Assembly (NCBI GenBank): GCA_021234155.1
Contig: JAJEKV010000005.1
Coordinates: 1,178,001 to 1,242,000 of the forward strand
Source of the DNA: Isoetes taiwanensis
Lineage: Eukaryota > Streptophyta > Lycopodiopsida > Isoetales > Isoetaceae
Direction: 5' to 3'
DNA length: 64,000 bases
Below are positions 35,525 through 46,111 of this stretch, piece after piece. Positions within the stretch are counted from its first letter, which is position 1; each line of letters starts with the position of its first letter. The notes below the pieces were generated by a model. The model made no database searches and was not told the DNA's origin. It was given only the letters and a program-made list of their open reading frames with translations. The position numbers were made by a program, and so were the translations under genes.

Positions 35525-35660
35525 CCCCTCAAGGCTCCCCCCTCCTTGAAGGCTTGCAACCGGGGGAATTGGGGGCGGACCGAACTCGATGACGACAACC
35601 ATCTGGACCCCCAACCCTATTACGGATTGCCCACACCACTAGGGCATGAGTTATCCAAAT
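35525..35660 (-). mobile_element. tRNA-like SINE unit, type B
   Basis: The minus strand has ATGCCCTAGTGGTGTGGGC (A-box-like) and GAGTTCGGTCC (B-box-like), then a C/G-rich stretch. It lies between the two type-A units in the same orientation. Confidence 0.5.
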
Positions 35661-35664
35661 CATA

Positions 35665-35785
35665 CTGTCACATTTAAGGGTCTGGACGAGACTCGAACCC
35701 ACTACCTCTGGAGTGGTAGCTGTGCAGCCTAACCGAAAAGGCCACGATGATTTAGATGAAACCAAATCACACGCTCCAGACCTGA
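35665..35785 (-). mobile_element. tRNA-like SINE unit, type A, copy 2
   Basis: It is nearly identical to 35388-35495, including the CACATTTAAGGGTCTGGACG edge and the GGAGCGTGTGATTTGG edge, and has B box GGGTTCGAGTCTCG. It directly abuts, and probably truncates, the gypsy pol fragment. Confidence 0.6.
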
Positions 35786-35998
35786 TATGAACGATGCTCT
35801 GGAAGTTTACTGGCCTTGACTTTGTCAAACACATCAGAGAAATCGCCATATTTATCCGGGAGCATTGGAGCAGGCTTCGATGGTGTCGAGCTAGCCGAGG
35901 GGTGAACCTGGATTGCAAATATTGAACTTGGATCTTGCCTTCTAGATTTATCGAACTCGCGAAGAGAAATCTTCGAGATAATGGCCCGAGGGCATAAC
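35786..35998 (-). pseudogene. Ty3/gypsy pol fragment, start of reverse transcriptase
   Basis: The minus strand encodes YGDFSDVFDKVKASKLPEHR, the conserved entry to gypsy-type RT (usually YxDFxDVFxxxxAxxLPxHRxYD). The frame ends at the SINE junction. It is the same element as the gag and protease pieces further right. Confidence 0.7.
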
Positions 35999-35999
35999 A

Positions 36000-36744
36000 A
36001 AGCCTCTACAAAAGCAGGAGCGGAACATGAGCGAGGAGAAATGCGAACGCGAGCAGAGCAATTGGAACATGAACCGGAGCATGAACCGGATCAAGAACTG
36101 GAGCAGAAAATAGGGGACCGGATCAAGAGCCGGAGCAAGAACAGTAGACCGGAACAAGAACGGGGGCAGAAAGAACCGAAACTGGAGCGTAAACTGGAGC
36201 CGGAGCTGGGACATCATCAAGAATATGATCAAAATCTTGGGCATGAACTGGAGCAGAGGCAAGGCAAGTTAGGGATCCCTTAAAAGTAATTTATGTGACC
36301 AAAAGAAAAAGGGCGGAGTTATGTGCCCACGATATCTCAATAAAAGGTACATTCTAGAACTTTTATATATATTTTGGTCTCCTGTAGATTATCCTTATGT
36401 TAACTTTCAATGAACTAGAATTTTGAACCTAGTTTTAATGAAAATAAAAATGATCTACCCGATTTTGAAGTACCTAATCAACTTTGCGGATTCCAAAAGT
36501 GTAGCCCAACATGCTTTTACCCAGAGGCGGATCGCACATGGAACAGCAAGACTATTGCCCACGATGAGGGCTGGTGTAATGAGATTGAAGAAAATACTAA
36601 AAGAAACTCCTCAACAAATGTAGCTCAAGAGGCGCTCCAAGACTATTCTATGAGGGCTAGTAATGAGATTGAAGAAAATACTACAAGAAACTCCCCCAAA
36701 ACCATCAATCATTCTATGACCGCACCCGGGAGATCTCCGACGGA
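36000..36744 (-). repeat. low-complexity and duplicated interior of the gypsy element
   Basis: About 36020-36255 is a degenerate GGAGC/GAACC-type minisatellite; the Glu/Arg-rich plus-strand ORF is a by-product. An 85-bp tandem duplication (GAGATTGAAGAAAATACTA) lies at about 36566-36705. No domain is recognised. Confidence 0.5.
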
Positions 36745-37676
36745 TCAATCACTTCGATGCTCAACCTTGCTTCTAGGGATGGCGTGCTTACTGGCGAACA
36801 CACTATCCATGAAACAAGCATTTGCACCACAATCAAGTTGTGCCAACACTTGCAATTCTCCAACTTCTGATTTCAATGATATAGGGATGAAGAATGCCTT
36901 GCTGACCTTATCCGATGGAATAAACATGTCAGGAAATGTGGAAGGAGTCTGAAAAAAGGCGGCCAGCCGACGAGAGACTCCTACTACTCGGATCGGCCCC
37001 TGAAGTTTTCCGATTGATTTAAATGCTTCACAGGGCATCCACGAGCGATATGGCCAGCTCCTCCACAGTAGAGGCAAAGATTAGCCTCTCTCCAACGCTG
37101 CTTCTCGGAGGCAGATGAGGGTCCTCGAACTGCCCGATCAATCTGTATAGGCTCAGGTCTAGATCTGCTAGATTCTACAGATGTGGCCGGGGAAGACGTA
37201 GCTATAGGCCCTTGTGTAATTGGAAAGACCTGACTACGTCTCTCTTGCCTACGTTCGAAGAGCCGATTATCACATCGAACTGCAAATCTGATGGCTTCTT
37301 CCAAACTCTGGGGATCCTCCATAGACAATAACATATCTTTGACATCCTCTCGTAACCCCCTTCGGAAACAATCTCGAAGTGCAATATCATCCCGTGCAAG
37401 CATTCATCGCGCATTTGACGAAATTTCGATGCATATACGCGGTGGGCGAGCCTTGCCTTAAGTTGCAAAGTTTTGTGGATCAAGTTGTCCGACGATCGGT
37501 GTCTCCAAACACATGCTTCGAAGTTCTGCAGTGAAAGCAGCAAAATCTTGCAATTCTGGGGCTCCTTTCTCCAATAAAGGAGCAAACCAACTTAGAGCTG
37601 GCCCTGTGAGAAGAGAACCAATCAGCCCCACTTGTTCTTGAGCTGTGGGATATCTATGAGGATGGAGCTGAATCAC
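36745..37676 (-). pseudogene. Ty3/gypsy gag-protease remnant (second element)
   Basis: The gag segment at 37458-37676 has GLIGSLLTGPALSWFAPLLE. From 37403 down, DCFRRGLREDVKDMLL leads to a CCHC knuckle CLYCGGAGHIARGC near 37050. A protease-like QLDCGANACFMDSVFASKH lies near 36800-36840, with D-C-G-A in place of the common D-S-G-A. Frame changes occur at about 37430 and 37000. The gag and knuckle style resembles chromovirus-like gypsy elements. The pol piece at 35786-35998 is its continuation. Confidence 0.78.
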
Positions 37677-37699
37677 AAGCCTGATCTAATTCAAAAACA

Positions 37700-38298
37700 G
37701 CGAGCTTGGACCGAAAAGCCAGCCAAACTTCTCTGGCAGTTGATCTTAGGCTCGATAGCCTCAATCCCGAGCTAGAAGCGTATTCATGTGAAGCAATATG
37801 TTCCTTAAGCTCTTTATTGTCCAACTCGAATCACCGGCATACTTGAACAAGTCTGCTTTGGACCTCGCGTAATAAAGTCGGAACCTCCTCCATAGATAAA
37901 AATTGCCAAATATGAGCAACAAAAATGCTTAGGATCAGAGCAGACAAGAACCGATAAGGTATTCCAGTTCAAACTATCATGAACCTACTCGAAAAACAAG
38001 GAAAATACGTGGAAAATACGCAAGAAATACGGAAAAAATTCGCCAAGATCGGCAAAGAATCTGATATATGAACAGGAATCAATAATACAATAGCCCGAAG
38101 GCAAGCAGGAACAAGACAGATGCCTAGAAGGCTCAAGACTGGCGTTGAACCGGAATGGTTTGACAAGAAGGAGGTGCCTCCTTATATATCTAGACCAACG
38201 GTCAGGATCGCGCCACTTCAATGGGTGAGATCGCGCCAAGTGTCGCGCATGCATTTAGGTTCTAGAACATTCTAGAACCTTCTGGAGATAGTCCCACA
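37700..38298 (-). repeat. probable 5' LTR and leader of the second gypsy element
   Basis: The minus strand begins TGTGGGACTATC at 38298, has a TATA-like CTAGATATATAAGG near 38190, and leads toward gag at 37676. No clear primer-binding site is found, and the inner LTR boundary is not resolved. Confidence 0.45.
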
Positions 38299-38335
38299 TA
38301 TGAGGAAGATGTGAAGGAATATTTTCAATAAATAT

Positions 38336-38410
38336 TGGTAGCGCACTTGGCAAGGGTGTGTGACTCGCAACTGGAAGGTTGCGAGTTCAAACCCTGTCTT
38401 GTGCAACTAC
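38336..38410 (+). ncRNA. tRNA-like sequence, probable SINE head
   Basis: GGTAGCGCACTTGGCAAGG resembles a tRNA D-arm/A box. ACTCGCAACTGGAAGGTTGCGAG contains a perfect CTCGCAAC/GTTGCGAG stem, and GAGTTCAAACCC fits a B box. I cannot fold a complete acceptor stem, so it is not called as a tRNA gene. Confidence 0.4.
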
Positions 38411-38445
38411 GCTTTTGCACCCGTGTGACGACCATCTTTTGTACA

Positions 38446-41400
38446 CTAGTAACATGCCCAGCGTTGCTGGGCATAGTTTGGGAACTTATAAATGTGAATT
38501 TGTGCATTTGCTTAGAGTAACTTCTGCGCCATTGGATCACTTTGGAAACTTGTAGATAGTAAGTAGAGAGAAAAACTATGAACCATTGTTGAGTGTTTAT
38601 GGAAAATATAGTAAGGCCTCTATGGTTATTATATGTTGATGCAACAATATATATAATTTAACAACATATATTTTCCGGGTTTATTATATTTTTACGAAAA
38701 TTTTCCCTAGTTTATTATATTTTTACAAAAATTTTGTGACAACAATGGACAATCTCTTAGGTTTCATCTCAAACTTTCATCTAGATACAACAATTTATGT
38801 GACTTCTATTGAACATGAATTTACAATTTTATGTCCTGAAATAAACTTAATGTGGAATATGTAGCCACAATGGTTCAAGACGATGCTGCACAATCATACT
38901 TATATATCTAACCATTGCAATATTAATGCAGGACATAGTTTTAAGTTCATTCTGATGAAAACAACAGTCATACATATAACCATGGAAGTTGGGTCCTTAT
39001 GAAGTTGAGTCCTGATTGCAATGTCGATGCAAAACATAGTTCAAGTTCATCTTTGACAAAATGAGCTGTCCATTCCAATTACACACCTAACTGCGACATA
39101 TAGTATTTTGATAATGTAAACTGAATATGAAAAAATCTCTAGAAGCTAGAGAACATATGTACACATGAGCACGTACCTTACTTCAAATCGTCTGAATTTA
39201 TCATTGTTTGATGGCATATCAGGTTCAGATTATGGCAATGCTTGAACATCTGGCATAGCAAAAAACACCATTGTCTTCGATTTTGGATCAGCAATCTGCA
39301 AATACTCATAACATCAACAGACTGGAAAAGGCTTGGTTCAAGCAGCAAGATTTTCAAAGAAAAGATTGATGCTGCAAGTTCATAGTTTTTAGGTTTGTCA
39401 CAGAGATGCAACATATACCCTGTTTCACGTATGCTGCAATTAGGGCAGTCCATAGTATAACGCCTCTTTCATCCATGCTATCAAATAAATTAACAACTTC
39501 AAGTAAGCTCCACCACATGCTATACATGTTGAGACAAATGCTTTTAATAACAATGTCAAATTCGTAGCTGGAGTCAATAAGCAATGCATGGCTTAGTTTT
39601 CCTTTCGATAAACTTTCTAGGCATGATTTCAGAATGAGAGCAAAAGTGGACCTTCGAATCTCCATCCCTCCTAGAGACATCTGTATAATTTGGGTCTCCA
39701 GATTGCTTGTGGTTTCTGTCCTTCGGCGTAGTTTCATCACATCTTAAAGGATTTCTCTCAGGATTGCAGCAATTAGCAATTCTAATGCTGAGGGTGGAGG
39801 AACTGAGCTGGCGGTGGTTTAATCTAAAGCAGCAACATTGATGTTTGTAGCTATGGCTAAAGCTATAGCAGATTCAAGCTATTCAAACTCGTGGTGTGAA
39901 CAATCACAACCTTGGCAGATTCAGGCTATCCAAACTCATGGTGTGAACAATCACAACCTTCTGTACAACCACTCCGAGTCTGTCTTGATTCACACGCCCA
40001 TAAAAAAATCATGTATTTTAAATCCGCGTCTTGCAGAAGGGAAATACGAATAGAAAACCTTCCAATGGCATGCCAAATGCAAACCCAACTGTCCAAGGGG
40101 ATCCTTTCTACACAGCTAAACTAAAGATAATTTTGGATCATTAGAATCCCAAAATACTTTATAATCAAGATGCTCCTGTTTAAAAGCTGGGCAATCAAGT
40201 ACAGAAATGCTAACCTTAAAGAGCCTCTGCAAAATAGAGATGGTGAACTTGAGCTCTAGAATAAATAGCATACTCGTACAACTTTTAACAAAGAAGGGAG
40301 ACTAGCAGTTTTTTCCTTTGCTTTTTATCATGCTAAATTGAAGACCGAACACCCATCTGTTAATTTATGCTCCAGCTCTTAACATGCTGCAGTAAGTATT
40401 AATAGGAGGAGAAAGAAGTTTCCTGAATGTATTTTCATGTGTAGACATAATATCTCCAACAGTCTACAACTGAAAATATCTAATCTTACATATATTTGCT
40501 CAGAGATGGCAAAAAACCAGAAATGAATGAATCAAATCATGTACAAAACCTGTTTCATGCTGCCCTCTTTTGGCCCATGGAACCCCTTGAAACCAAGTTG
40601 CAATTATTCTTGTGAATGCGCAGAATATAGCACTCCAACTCTTGCCTTAGATCTTCACAGTTAAACCTCCTTCTTCTAACCCAGAGTATTCACATTTGTA
40701 TCTGCATTACCAGTCATCGACCAGCATCAAGAGTTCTTGAGGGCTTCCAAATATGGAGATACAGTACCAAATCCGGCCACCTCTATTTGTTGAAAATGGC
40801 TTCCACATTCGGAATGTTCATTCTTGCTAAAAATGGTAAGATTTGGAGAAAATACAAAATTTTGTTTCGTAGTACGCTTTTGATAGACCAGATCTTTAAT
40901 TGGACATACCAGTTCTCCAATTGCACTGTACTGCTTTGCAAATACCATACCGATTCTTGAGTTTCTATGCCATCTTCAAAAGCTAAGAACATAAGGGCAG
41001 ACCTGTCCAGTTTGGGTATAGTGAAGAAGCAGGGCATAGAACAGGGCTTGTTGAGGGTTTTGTGCAAGGAGAACAGGGTTTGCTTCTATCGTGGGTGTGT
41101 CAGAACTGCCTCAAAACTTAGAGCCCTAATCCAGGCTCCGTTTCAAGAGCCAAACCATGCTTTCATTCTACAACCACCGACAGCAGTAGCAAGATGATAG
41201 TTTTTGTTTCAGATTAGTCCGCCATAGCAGAGTACATGCATCTGGCCTGTTCAAACCTAGCTAAAACTGCTGCCCTTTTTGCTTTATCTAGCCCTAACCC
41301 TGCCCGTTGCACATAGCCATAGCCATAGCCGAGTGTCAGATCCCATTGCTAGAAGCCCGACAGAACAATACCAATCACTGGGTCTTACGCCCCCATTGCC

Positions 41401-41573
41401 AAAGCTAAAGCTTCAGCCATAGCTACGTCCGGAGCCATAAGCAGCAGCTGAATAGGCTCGATAGAGTAACAAAAATTGTTGTTAGTTAATCCCCGTCGTT
41501 CAATTACGTCAATTAAATTGGGGCCGTTGGATCTAGGGCTTGATGCAACACCCTATAACATTATAATATAGGA
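38446..41573 (-). mobile_element. Helitron C, 3.13 kb, with PPR fragment
   Basis: The 3' end is CTAG (38449-38446) with the same hairpin GCCCAGC-AAC-GCTGGGC at 38456-38472, 6 nt inside. The 5' end at 41573 reads TCCTATATTATAATG, with sub-terminal CAAGCCCTAGATCC. A and T flank the ends. Apart from the PPR fragment, the interior has a short tandem duplication (GTGTGAACAATCACAACCTT at about 39893-39960) and unrecognised sequence. Minus-strand ORFs at 40727-41067 look moderately protein-like but match nothing I know. Confidence 0.75.
39178..39740 (-). pseudogene. PPR gene fragment captured in Helitron C
   Basis: The minus strand encodes STFALILKSCLESLSKGKLS, then a stretch typical of PPR helices, then LFDSMDERGVILWTALIAAY, with a frame disturbance near 39400. 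It has one to two repeats, no start, no targeting peptide and no C-terminal domain. The repeat sequence differs from the PPR fragment in Helitron A, so they derive from different genes or were captured independently. Confidence 0.65.
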
Positions 41574-41591
41574 TAGGAGTATAATGTTCGT

Positions 41592-42005
41592 ATGATACGA
41601 ATATCCGTATGGTCGTCACATGAAGATGTTGTAAAGGTGTTTGATGAAATGACTAGACGGAATGTATTTAAGACTTGGACGATGTTGATTGCACAATATG
41701 TTCAGCGTGGAAGTGCTATGGAGGCTTTGAGTTCGTTTTATAGAATGCATGTAGAAGATGTTGAGCCAGATAAACTCGCCTATCTCACTGTCATAAATTT
41801 CACAGTATTTGGGCCATAGATGTAGGAAAGTTGATCCCTTCCAAGATATTGACGTCTGAATTAGAACTCAATGTAACCCCTTGCCACTGCCCTTATTGAT
41901 ATGTATGGTAAATGCAGCATATTGCTTGCATGTTTGATAGGATGGATGCAAGGAATGTCATCTCGTGGTGTGATGCTTATATTACGTGTTTCAATTCATG
42001 CGCTG
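41592..42005 (+). pseudogene. PPR gene fragment between two Helitrons
   Basis: The plus strand encodes KVFDEMTRRNVFKTWTMLIA, QYVQRGSAMEALSSFYRMHV and EPDKLAYLTVI. After a stop and frame changes come MYGKCS and FDRMDARNVISW. These are classic PPR PLS repeats. The fragment begins about 20 bp outside Helitron C's 5' end and stops at a palindromic element. It may be a resident pseudogene or an exon left by another transposon. Confidence 0.7.
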
Positions 42006-42025
42006 CCATATCAAACCTAGGAGAA

Positions 42026-42233
42026 GGTAAGGTTATCGGTCTGGCCGAGGCTGATAACCAAAAATGCATGACCGAGGCTGTACGTCCAAGGCTAGATATT
42101 TGCACGTAAGGCCGAGCCCTGCTAGGGCCGAAGGCCGAGCCGAGGCCTTACATGCAAATATCTGGCCGAGGATATGTACAACCGATGCCACACATTTTTT
42201 GTTCTCAGCCGAGGCAAAGACCGATAACCACCT
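42026..42233. mobile_element. palindromic MITE-like element
   Basis: Ends GGTTATCGGTCT (42031) and AGACCGATAACC (ending 42229) are inverted repeats. Further complementary blocks GGCCGAGGCTG/CAGCCGAGGC and GATATTTGCA/TGCAAATATC lie inside, so the whole 200 bp could fold on itself. The GGCCGAGG motif recurs many times. No target duplication is evident. Confidence 0.6.
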
Positions 42234-42242
42234 TATCGGGCT

Positions 42243-42290
42243 GATAACTAATTATCTCCTAGTACTGACTAGGAGTGATAACTAGTTATC
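42243..42290. repeat. GATAACTA...TAGTTATC hairpin
   Basis: Arms GATAACTAATTATCTCCTAGT and ACTAGGAGTGATAACTAGTTATC flank a 4-base spacer. It shares the GATAAC/TTATC theme with the adjacent palindrome, and further TTATC copies follow to 42310. Confidence 0.6.
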
Positions 42291-42682
42291 ACAGTGATAA
42301 CTTAATTATCGAACTCTTCCCTTACACTAGAGTCCAATAAGAAAAGTTGCTACATGCACATGCACATGTTTTAAAATTTGATGGTCCCATGCATATAGCA
42401 CGTCCCAACTCACGTATTCACATGTATGTTAAGTGCGGGTGCTTAGATAGTGGATTACTGAGCACTTTCAGTCCAAAGTACCTGGTGGTATTTCACCTGT
42501 AAACCCTCGCTAAATCTGGATGGGCATGGCAGTGCAGTCATGTGGAAACTCATGTTCTTTTGTTGGCAAGATCTATTGGCCTTCACCTAATGGTCTTTCT
42601 CTATATACATATTGCAAATTGCGCACATGCCATGTTCATCAGTTTTCATGCCAGCACAATATGGTCAGAACAGCCCATCTCA
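42291..42682. other. short intergenic region, nothing recognised
   Basis: No coding or RNA signal is seen before the Helitron E terminus. Confidence 0.5.
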
Positions 42683-42934
42683 TCCTATATTATAAAACCG
42701 TGGCGTCGGTCTGTGCGCCCGATCGACGGCCGAGATCGCGCCAATGTCCCTGCCCCCCGCCGGACGGCCCAGATCTATCCGATTATATCAATGGCCCATA
42801 TTGCGCCACGTGACCCTTAAAATTGTCAAAGGGTTTGTTTAAATGTAACGTTTCGATTCATGTCCGGCACTTTTGCGATTTGACTGTTCAACATCCCAAT
42901 AGGTCGGTTCTGGCCCGAAAACTGGTATTGGGGC

Positions 42935-43327
42935 ACGATTGGTGCGGCAATCAGAAATTCTCTATCAGATCTTACAGCGGTGCCCCCCTCTGCTTTAGGG
43001 CTGGGATTGGCAGGAGCCATACCTTTTGTAGCCCTAACACCGCCATTTTCTTACTTTATTCAATTGCCAGAAATAATGCAGGGAGATTCTTATCTGGATG
43101 CACAAACAGCATATGGAGCAGTGATTCTTTCATTTCTTGGAGGTCCCTACTGGGGATTGGCTATGGCAGGTTATACTACTAATCCTGATTCTAGGCATCC
43201 TTTTTTCACCAAATATACACTGAGATATCTGTGGAGTGTGGTTCCTTCTCTTCTCGCATGGCCATCCCTGCTTTTGGTTCCAGAATATAAGTTTGGCCGG
43301 CAAGCCTTCCGGTGGATCAAACAGCAA
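42935..43327 (+). pseudogene. captured DUF3429 (TMEM69-like) gene fragment
   Basis: The open frame encodes LGLAGAIPFVALTPP, then DAQTAYGAVILSFLGGPYWGLAM, then YLWSVVPSLLAWPSLLLVPE. The pattern of a Gly-rich first membrane helix, AQxxYGAxILSFLGGxxWG, and a later Trp/Pro-rich helix is that of DUF3429/TMEM69-like membrane proteins of unknown function. It lacks a start codon and the C-terminal end, and joins unrelated coding sequence near 43310. It lies inside Helitron E and is a captured copy. Confidence 0.7.
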
Positions 43328-43539
43328 TTCGCCAGAGGGATGCCTTCGATTTAAGCAAATTATCCGAAAAATTACCTCCCATTTTAGAGGCACCGGAGGG
43401 AGGCGAAAGTTTAAGGCACAGAAAAAGGAGGTCCAAGAGCTTCAGCACCATATCCGACGAGAGCAGGGAAGAAAAGGTATGCAACAATGAGATTTGTGAA
43501 GATTTTCCTAGGGAAGAATCATCATTTGCTGTAATTTAA
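43312..43539 (+). pseudogene. second captured exon, unidentified Ser/Glu-rich protein
   Basis: The frame reads RDAFDLSKLSEKLPPILEAP, then GESLRHRKRRSKSFSTIS, ending EESSFAVI and a stop. It has natural-looking amino-acid composition and codon continuity, unlike neighbouring frames, but I do not recognise the family. Its last about 100 bp (from AGAGCTTCAGCACC) are the seed of the following tandem array. Confidence 0.4.
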
Positions 43540-44223
43540 AGCGCAAGTAGTCATGCAAGCTCAGGCAATGGCACTTTGCAGATTTGAACTTTTGTTTATT
43601 CTATCAGCTGGTGGCAAAATGGGTCGTGAGCCTGGTCCGTTGCCTGGGATTAATACAAAGATTACATCTTGCTTTGATCCAAATGGTTGGAAATTTCCAA
43701 GAGCTTCAGCACCATATCCGACGAGAGCAGGGAAGAAAAGGTATGCAACAATGAAATTTGTGAAGATTTTCTTAGGGAAGAATCATCATTTGCTGTAATT
43801 TAAAGCGCAAGTAGTCATGCAAGCTCAGGCAATGGCACTTTGCAGATTTGAACTTTTGTTTATTCTATCAGCTGGTGGCAAAATGGGTCGTGAGCCTGGT
43901 CCGTTGCCTGGGATTAATACAAAGATTACATCTTGCTTTGATCCAAATGGTTGGAAATTTCCAAGAGCTTCAGCACCATATCCGACGAGAACAGGGAAGA
44001 AAAGGTATGCAACAATGAAATTTGTGAAGATTTTCTTAGGGAAGAATCATCATTTGCTGTAATTTAAAGCGCAAGTAGTCATGCAAGCTCAGGCAATGGC
44101 ACTTTGCAGATTTGAACTTTTGTTTATTCTATCAGCTGGTGGCAAAATGGGTCGTGAGCCTGGTCCGTTGCCTGGGATTAATGCAAAGATTACATCTTGC
44201 TTTGATCCAAATGGTTGGAAATT
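43434..44223 (+). repeat. 264-bp tandem repeat array inside Helitron E
   Basis: There are three units in direct order. The unit starting ATGCAAGCTCAGGCAATGGC is at 43553, 43817 and 44081, the last partial. A leading partial copy is at 43434-43540. Units differ by only a few bases and each is open in one frame (81-residue ORFs), but no protein family is recognised. Array expansion is recent. Confidence 0.9.
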
Positions 44224-45758
44224 GGTATACGACTAGCCTTTCTTTGCTTGCATTTCTTATGAGTACTGTAAACTTACATTTAGACTTTTGCTGCCCAGGT
44301 TTTTCTTGACAATGCTGACTTTCTGTGTGAATTGGAGTAGTCATACAAAATCAAAGCTGAGTTAGGATCACTCTACCTCAGAGGGTAGAAGTATGGAGAT
44401 GAAGCAGTTGATCATGTGCAATGAACTGGCATATAACCAAGGTACAAAAAAAGGTAGATATCTTTCTATTTTCCTTCTTTTCTTGGCATGCACATTGCAT
44501 TATCTATGCAAGCATTAAAACTGAATGACTTGACAATGTATTGTATTTTTCTGCATAATTATCTCTACAGGATCTTTTGCAGATAACTCAATCCTTTACC
44601 TTCGTCATCTGAGTGTTTTGCTGTGGCTATTTCCTGCACAATAAATACAGACAGTTGAGGTTGGGTCTGCAAAGATGGCTGCATCACATGACAGTTTCTG
44701 CAGGTAAAATACTTCATCCTCGCGATTTTTTGTAAATGTATATTACCCATTTGTGTTCATGTTGTTCTTGATACTTTATTTGTATATAGTGGCTAATAAC
44801 TTATGCTGGTAAGCATTTAGAATTTTCTATTCTATGTCAAGTCTATGCAGGGTATCAAAAAAGAAGTATATACAACTTTTATTTACGGATTCGATGACCA
44901 CTTTCCCTATTTTGTTTGAGTCAATGTTAGGCGTTGTGTTTCAAGCAAGCGATGGAGATCGAGGTTGAACTTTCCAATCTCCTTAAATCCATAATCTTTT
45001 ATGATAAGATGGTAACGCATTTTCAAGCAAGGTTTGTAATATCCATCTGTACGTATAAGGCAATCCGGAACCATCAAGACTTCAAACACAAGGTCAAGAC
45101 AGTATTGCTACATGGGAACTATGATAGTTTCCCTATTGCACTGTGTTTCAAGCAAGTGATGGACATATCGCTGTACAGCTATCAGGCTATAAACTTTATT
45201 GCTTTTGTGTGCCATTCGGATGCATTTGTAAAGTTGCAGCCATACAAGTAATGGTATTAACTATGTTAAGTTCGTCGCACTTTCTCCCCTTGGCGCTCTT
45301 GCATTGTGTTTAAAGCAGGTGATGGACGTGGCTATTCAGTGATCTCCTACTGATTTCAAATTATACCATAGTAAAAGATCATTCATTTCTTGCATCAAAT
45401 TTAACCTAAGAAATATGCAAGGAGTACTATTATCATTTTGAAACAGTTATCAAGTTGTCAACTTTGTTTCTTCTGTGTGTATACTCCTAAAGCCAAGCTC
45501 AAAGTATATACCACTTTTTTCTAGATGTATATTTTCATTTGTTTATCAAATAGAATATCCAATTCATCTCAATGATGTGAAGAACAAATAATATTGCAAG
45601 AATGCATACCAAGCGCTCCTATCTGCCTGGACCTCAGAATGACAACTTACATACAAATTAAAGTTGCCATTTACTACTGCATTTCGAACACAAGAACTTG
45701 CTCAAACAACCACTAATGTTTTCCATGCTTGAACTGCCTTCGTATAATCTCACATAAA
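44224..45758 (+). other. Helitron E right part with a diverged repeat
   Basis: GTGTTTCAAGCAAGCGATGG (44937), GTGTTTCAAGCAAGTGATGG (about 45143) and GTGTTTAAAGCAGGTGATGG (about 45305) are three diverged copies of one short block. No gene is recognised; the 105-residue ORF at 44934-45251 spans two of these copies and is not supported. Confidence 0.5.
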
Positions 45759-46111
45759 GCCCACCCAACGGTGGGCAATTTTCTAGTCTAACCCATAAAA
45801 CAGGGGTTTCGTGGCTTCTGTGCTTCCCCTCCTTTGCAGATCAAGGAATAGTAAACAGAAATCGTCCTCAATCATTCAGTACGTGTGCTCCAGAGCAGTT
45901 TAATCCTATTTATTCTGGTTGCTGGTATGTGTAGTTGCATAGTTCAAAAAAGCATGAGGGATTTGGTGAAAGAAGGTGCGACACTCTGCTGGGTTTTAAG
46001 ATCTAAGTTGCATGTTTCAGTTTTCAATTCTACAGACATCTACTCCCCATTCGTGAGGACAACCCTTAGCACCTTGTTTAAAACTACATAAGGCTAATTC
46101 TGCTTCCGCGG

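Larger units (their letters stand above)
42683..45786 (+). mobile_element. Helitron E, 3.1 kb, plus strand, gene-capturing
   Basis: The 5' end TCCTATATTATAAAACCG (preceded by A) and the 3' end CTAG at 45783-45786 (followed by T) define the element. A hairpin GCCCACC-CAAC-GGTGGGC (45759-45776) ends 6 nt before CTAG. The hairpin sequence differs from Helitrons A-C, so this is a separate family. It carries host gene fragments and a tandem array but no Rep/helicase. Its 3' end lies about 330 bp from the stop codon of the ABCG gene. Confidence 0.75.

Noticed and set aside
36000-36283. Glu/Arg-rich 100-residue ORF
   Set aside because: It arises from a degenerate GGAGC minisatellite antisense to the gypsy element.
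38336-38410. Functional tRNA gene
   Set aside because: A and B boxes are present but no acceptor stem pairs properly. It is kept as a tRNA-like SINE head only.
44934-45251. 105-residue ORF in Helitron E
   Set aside because: It spans diverged copies of a short repeat and matches no family.
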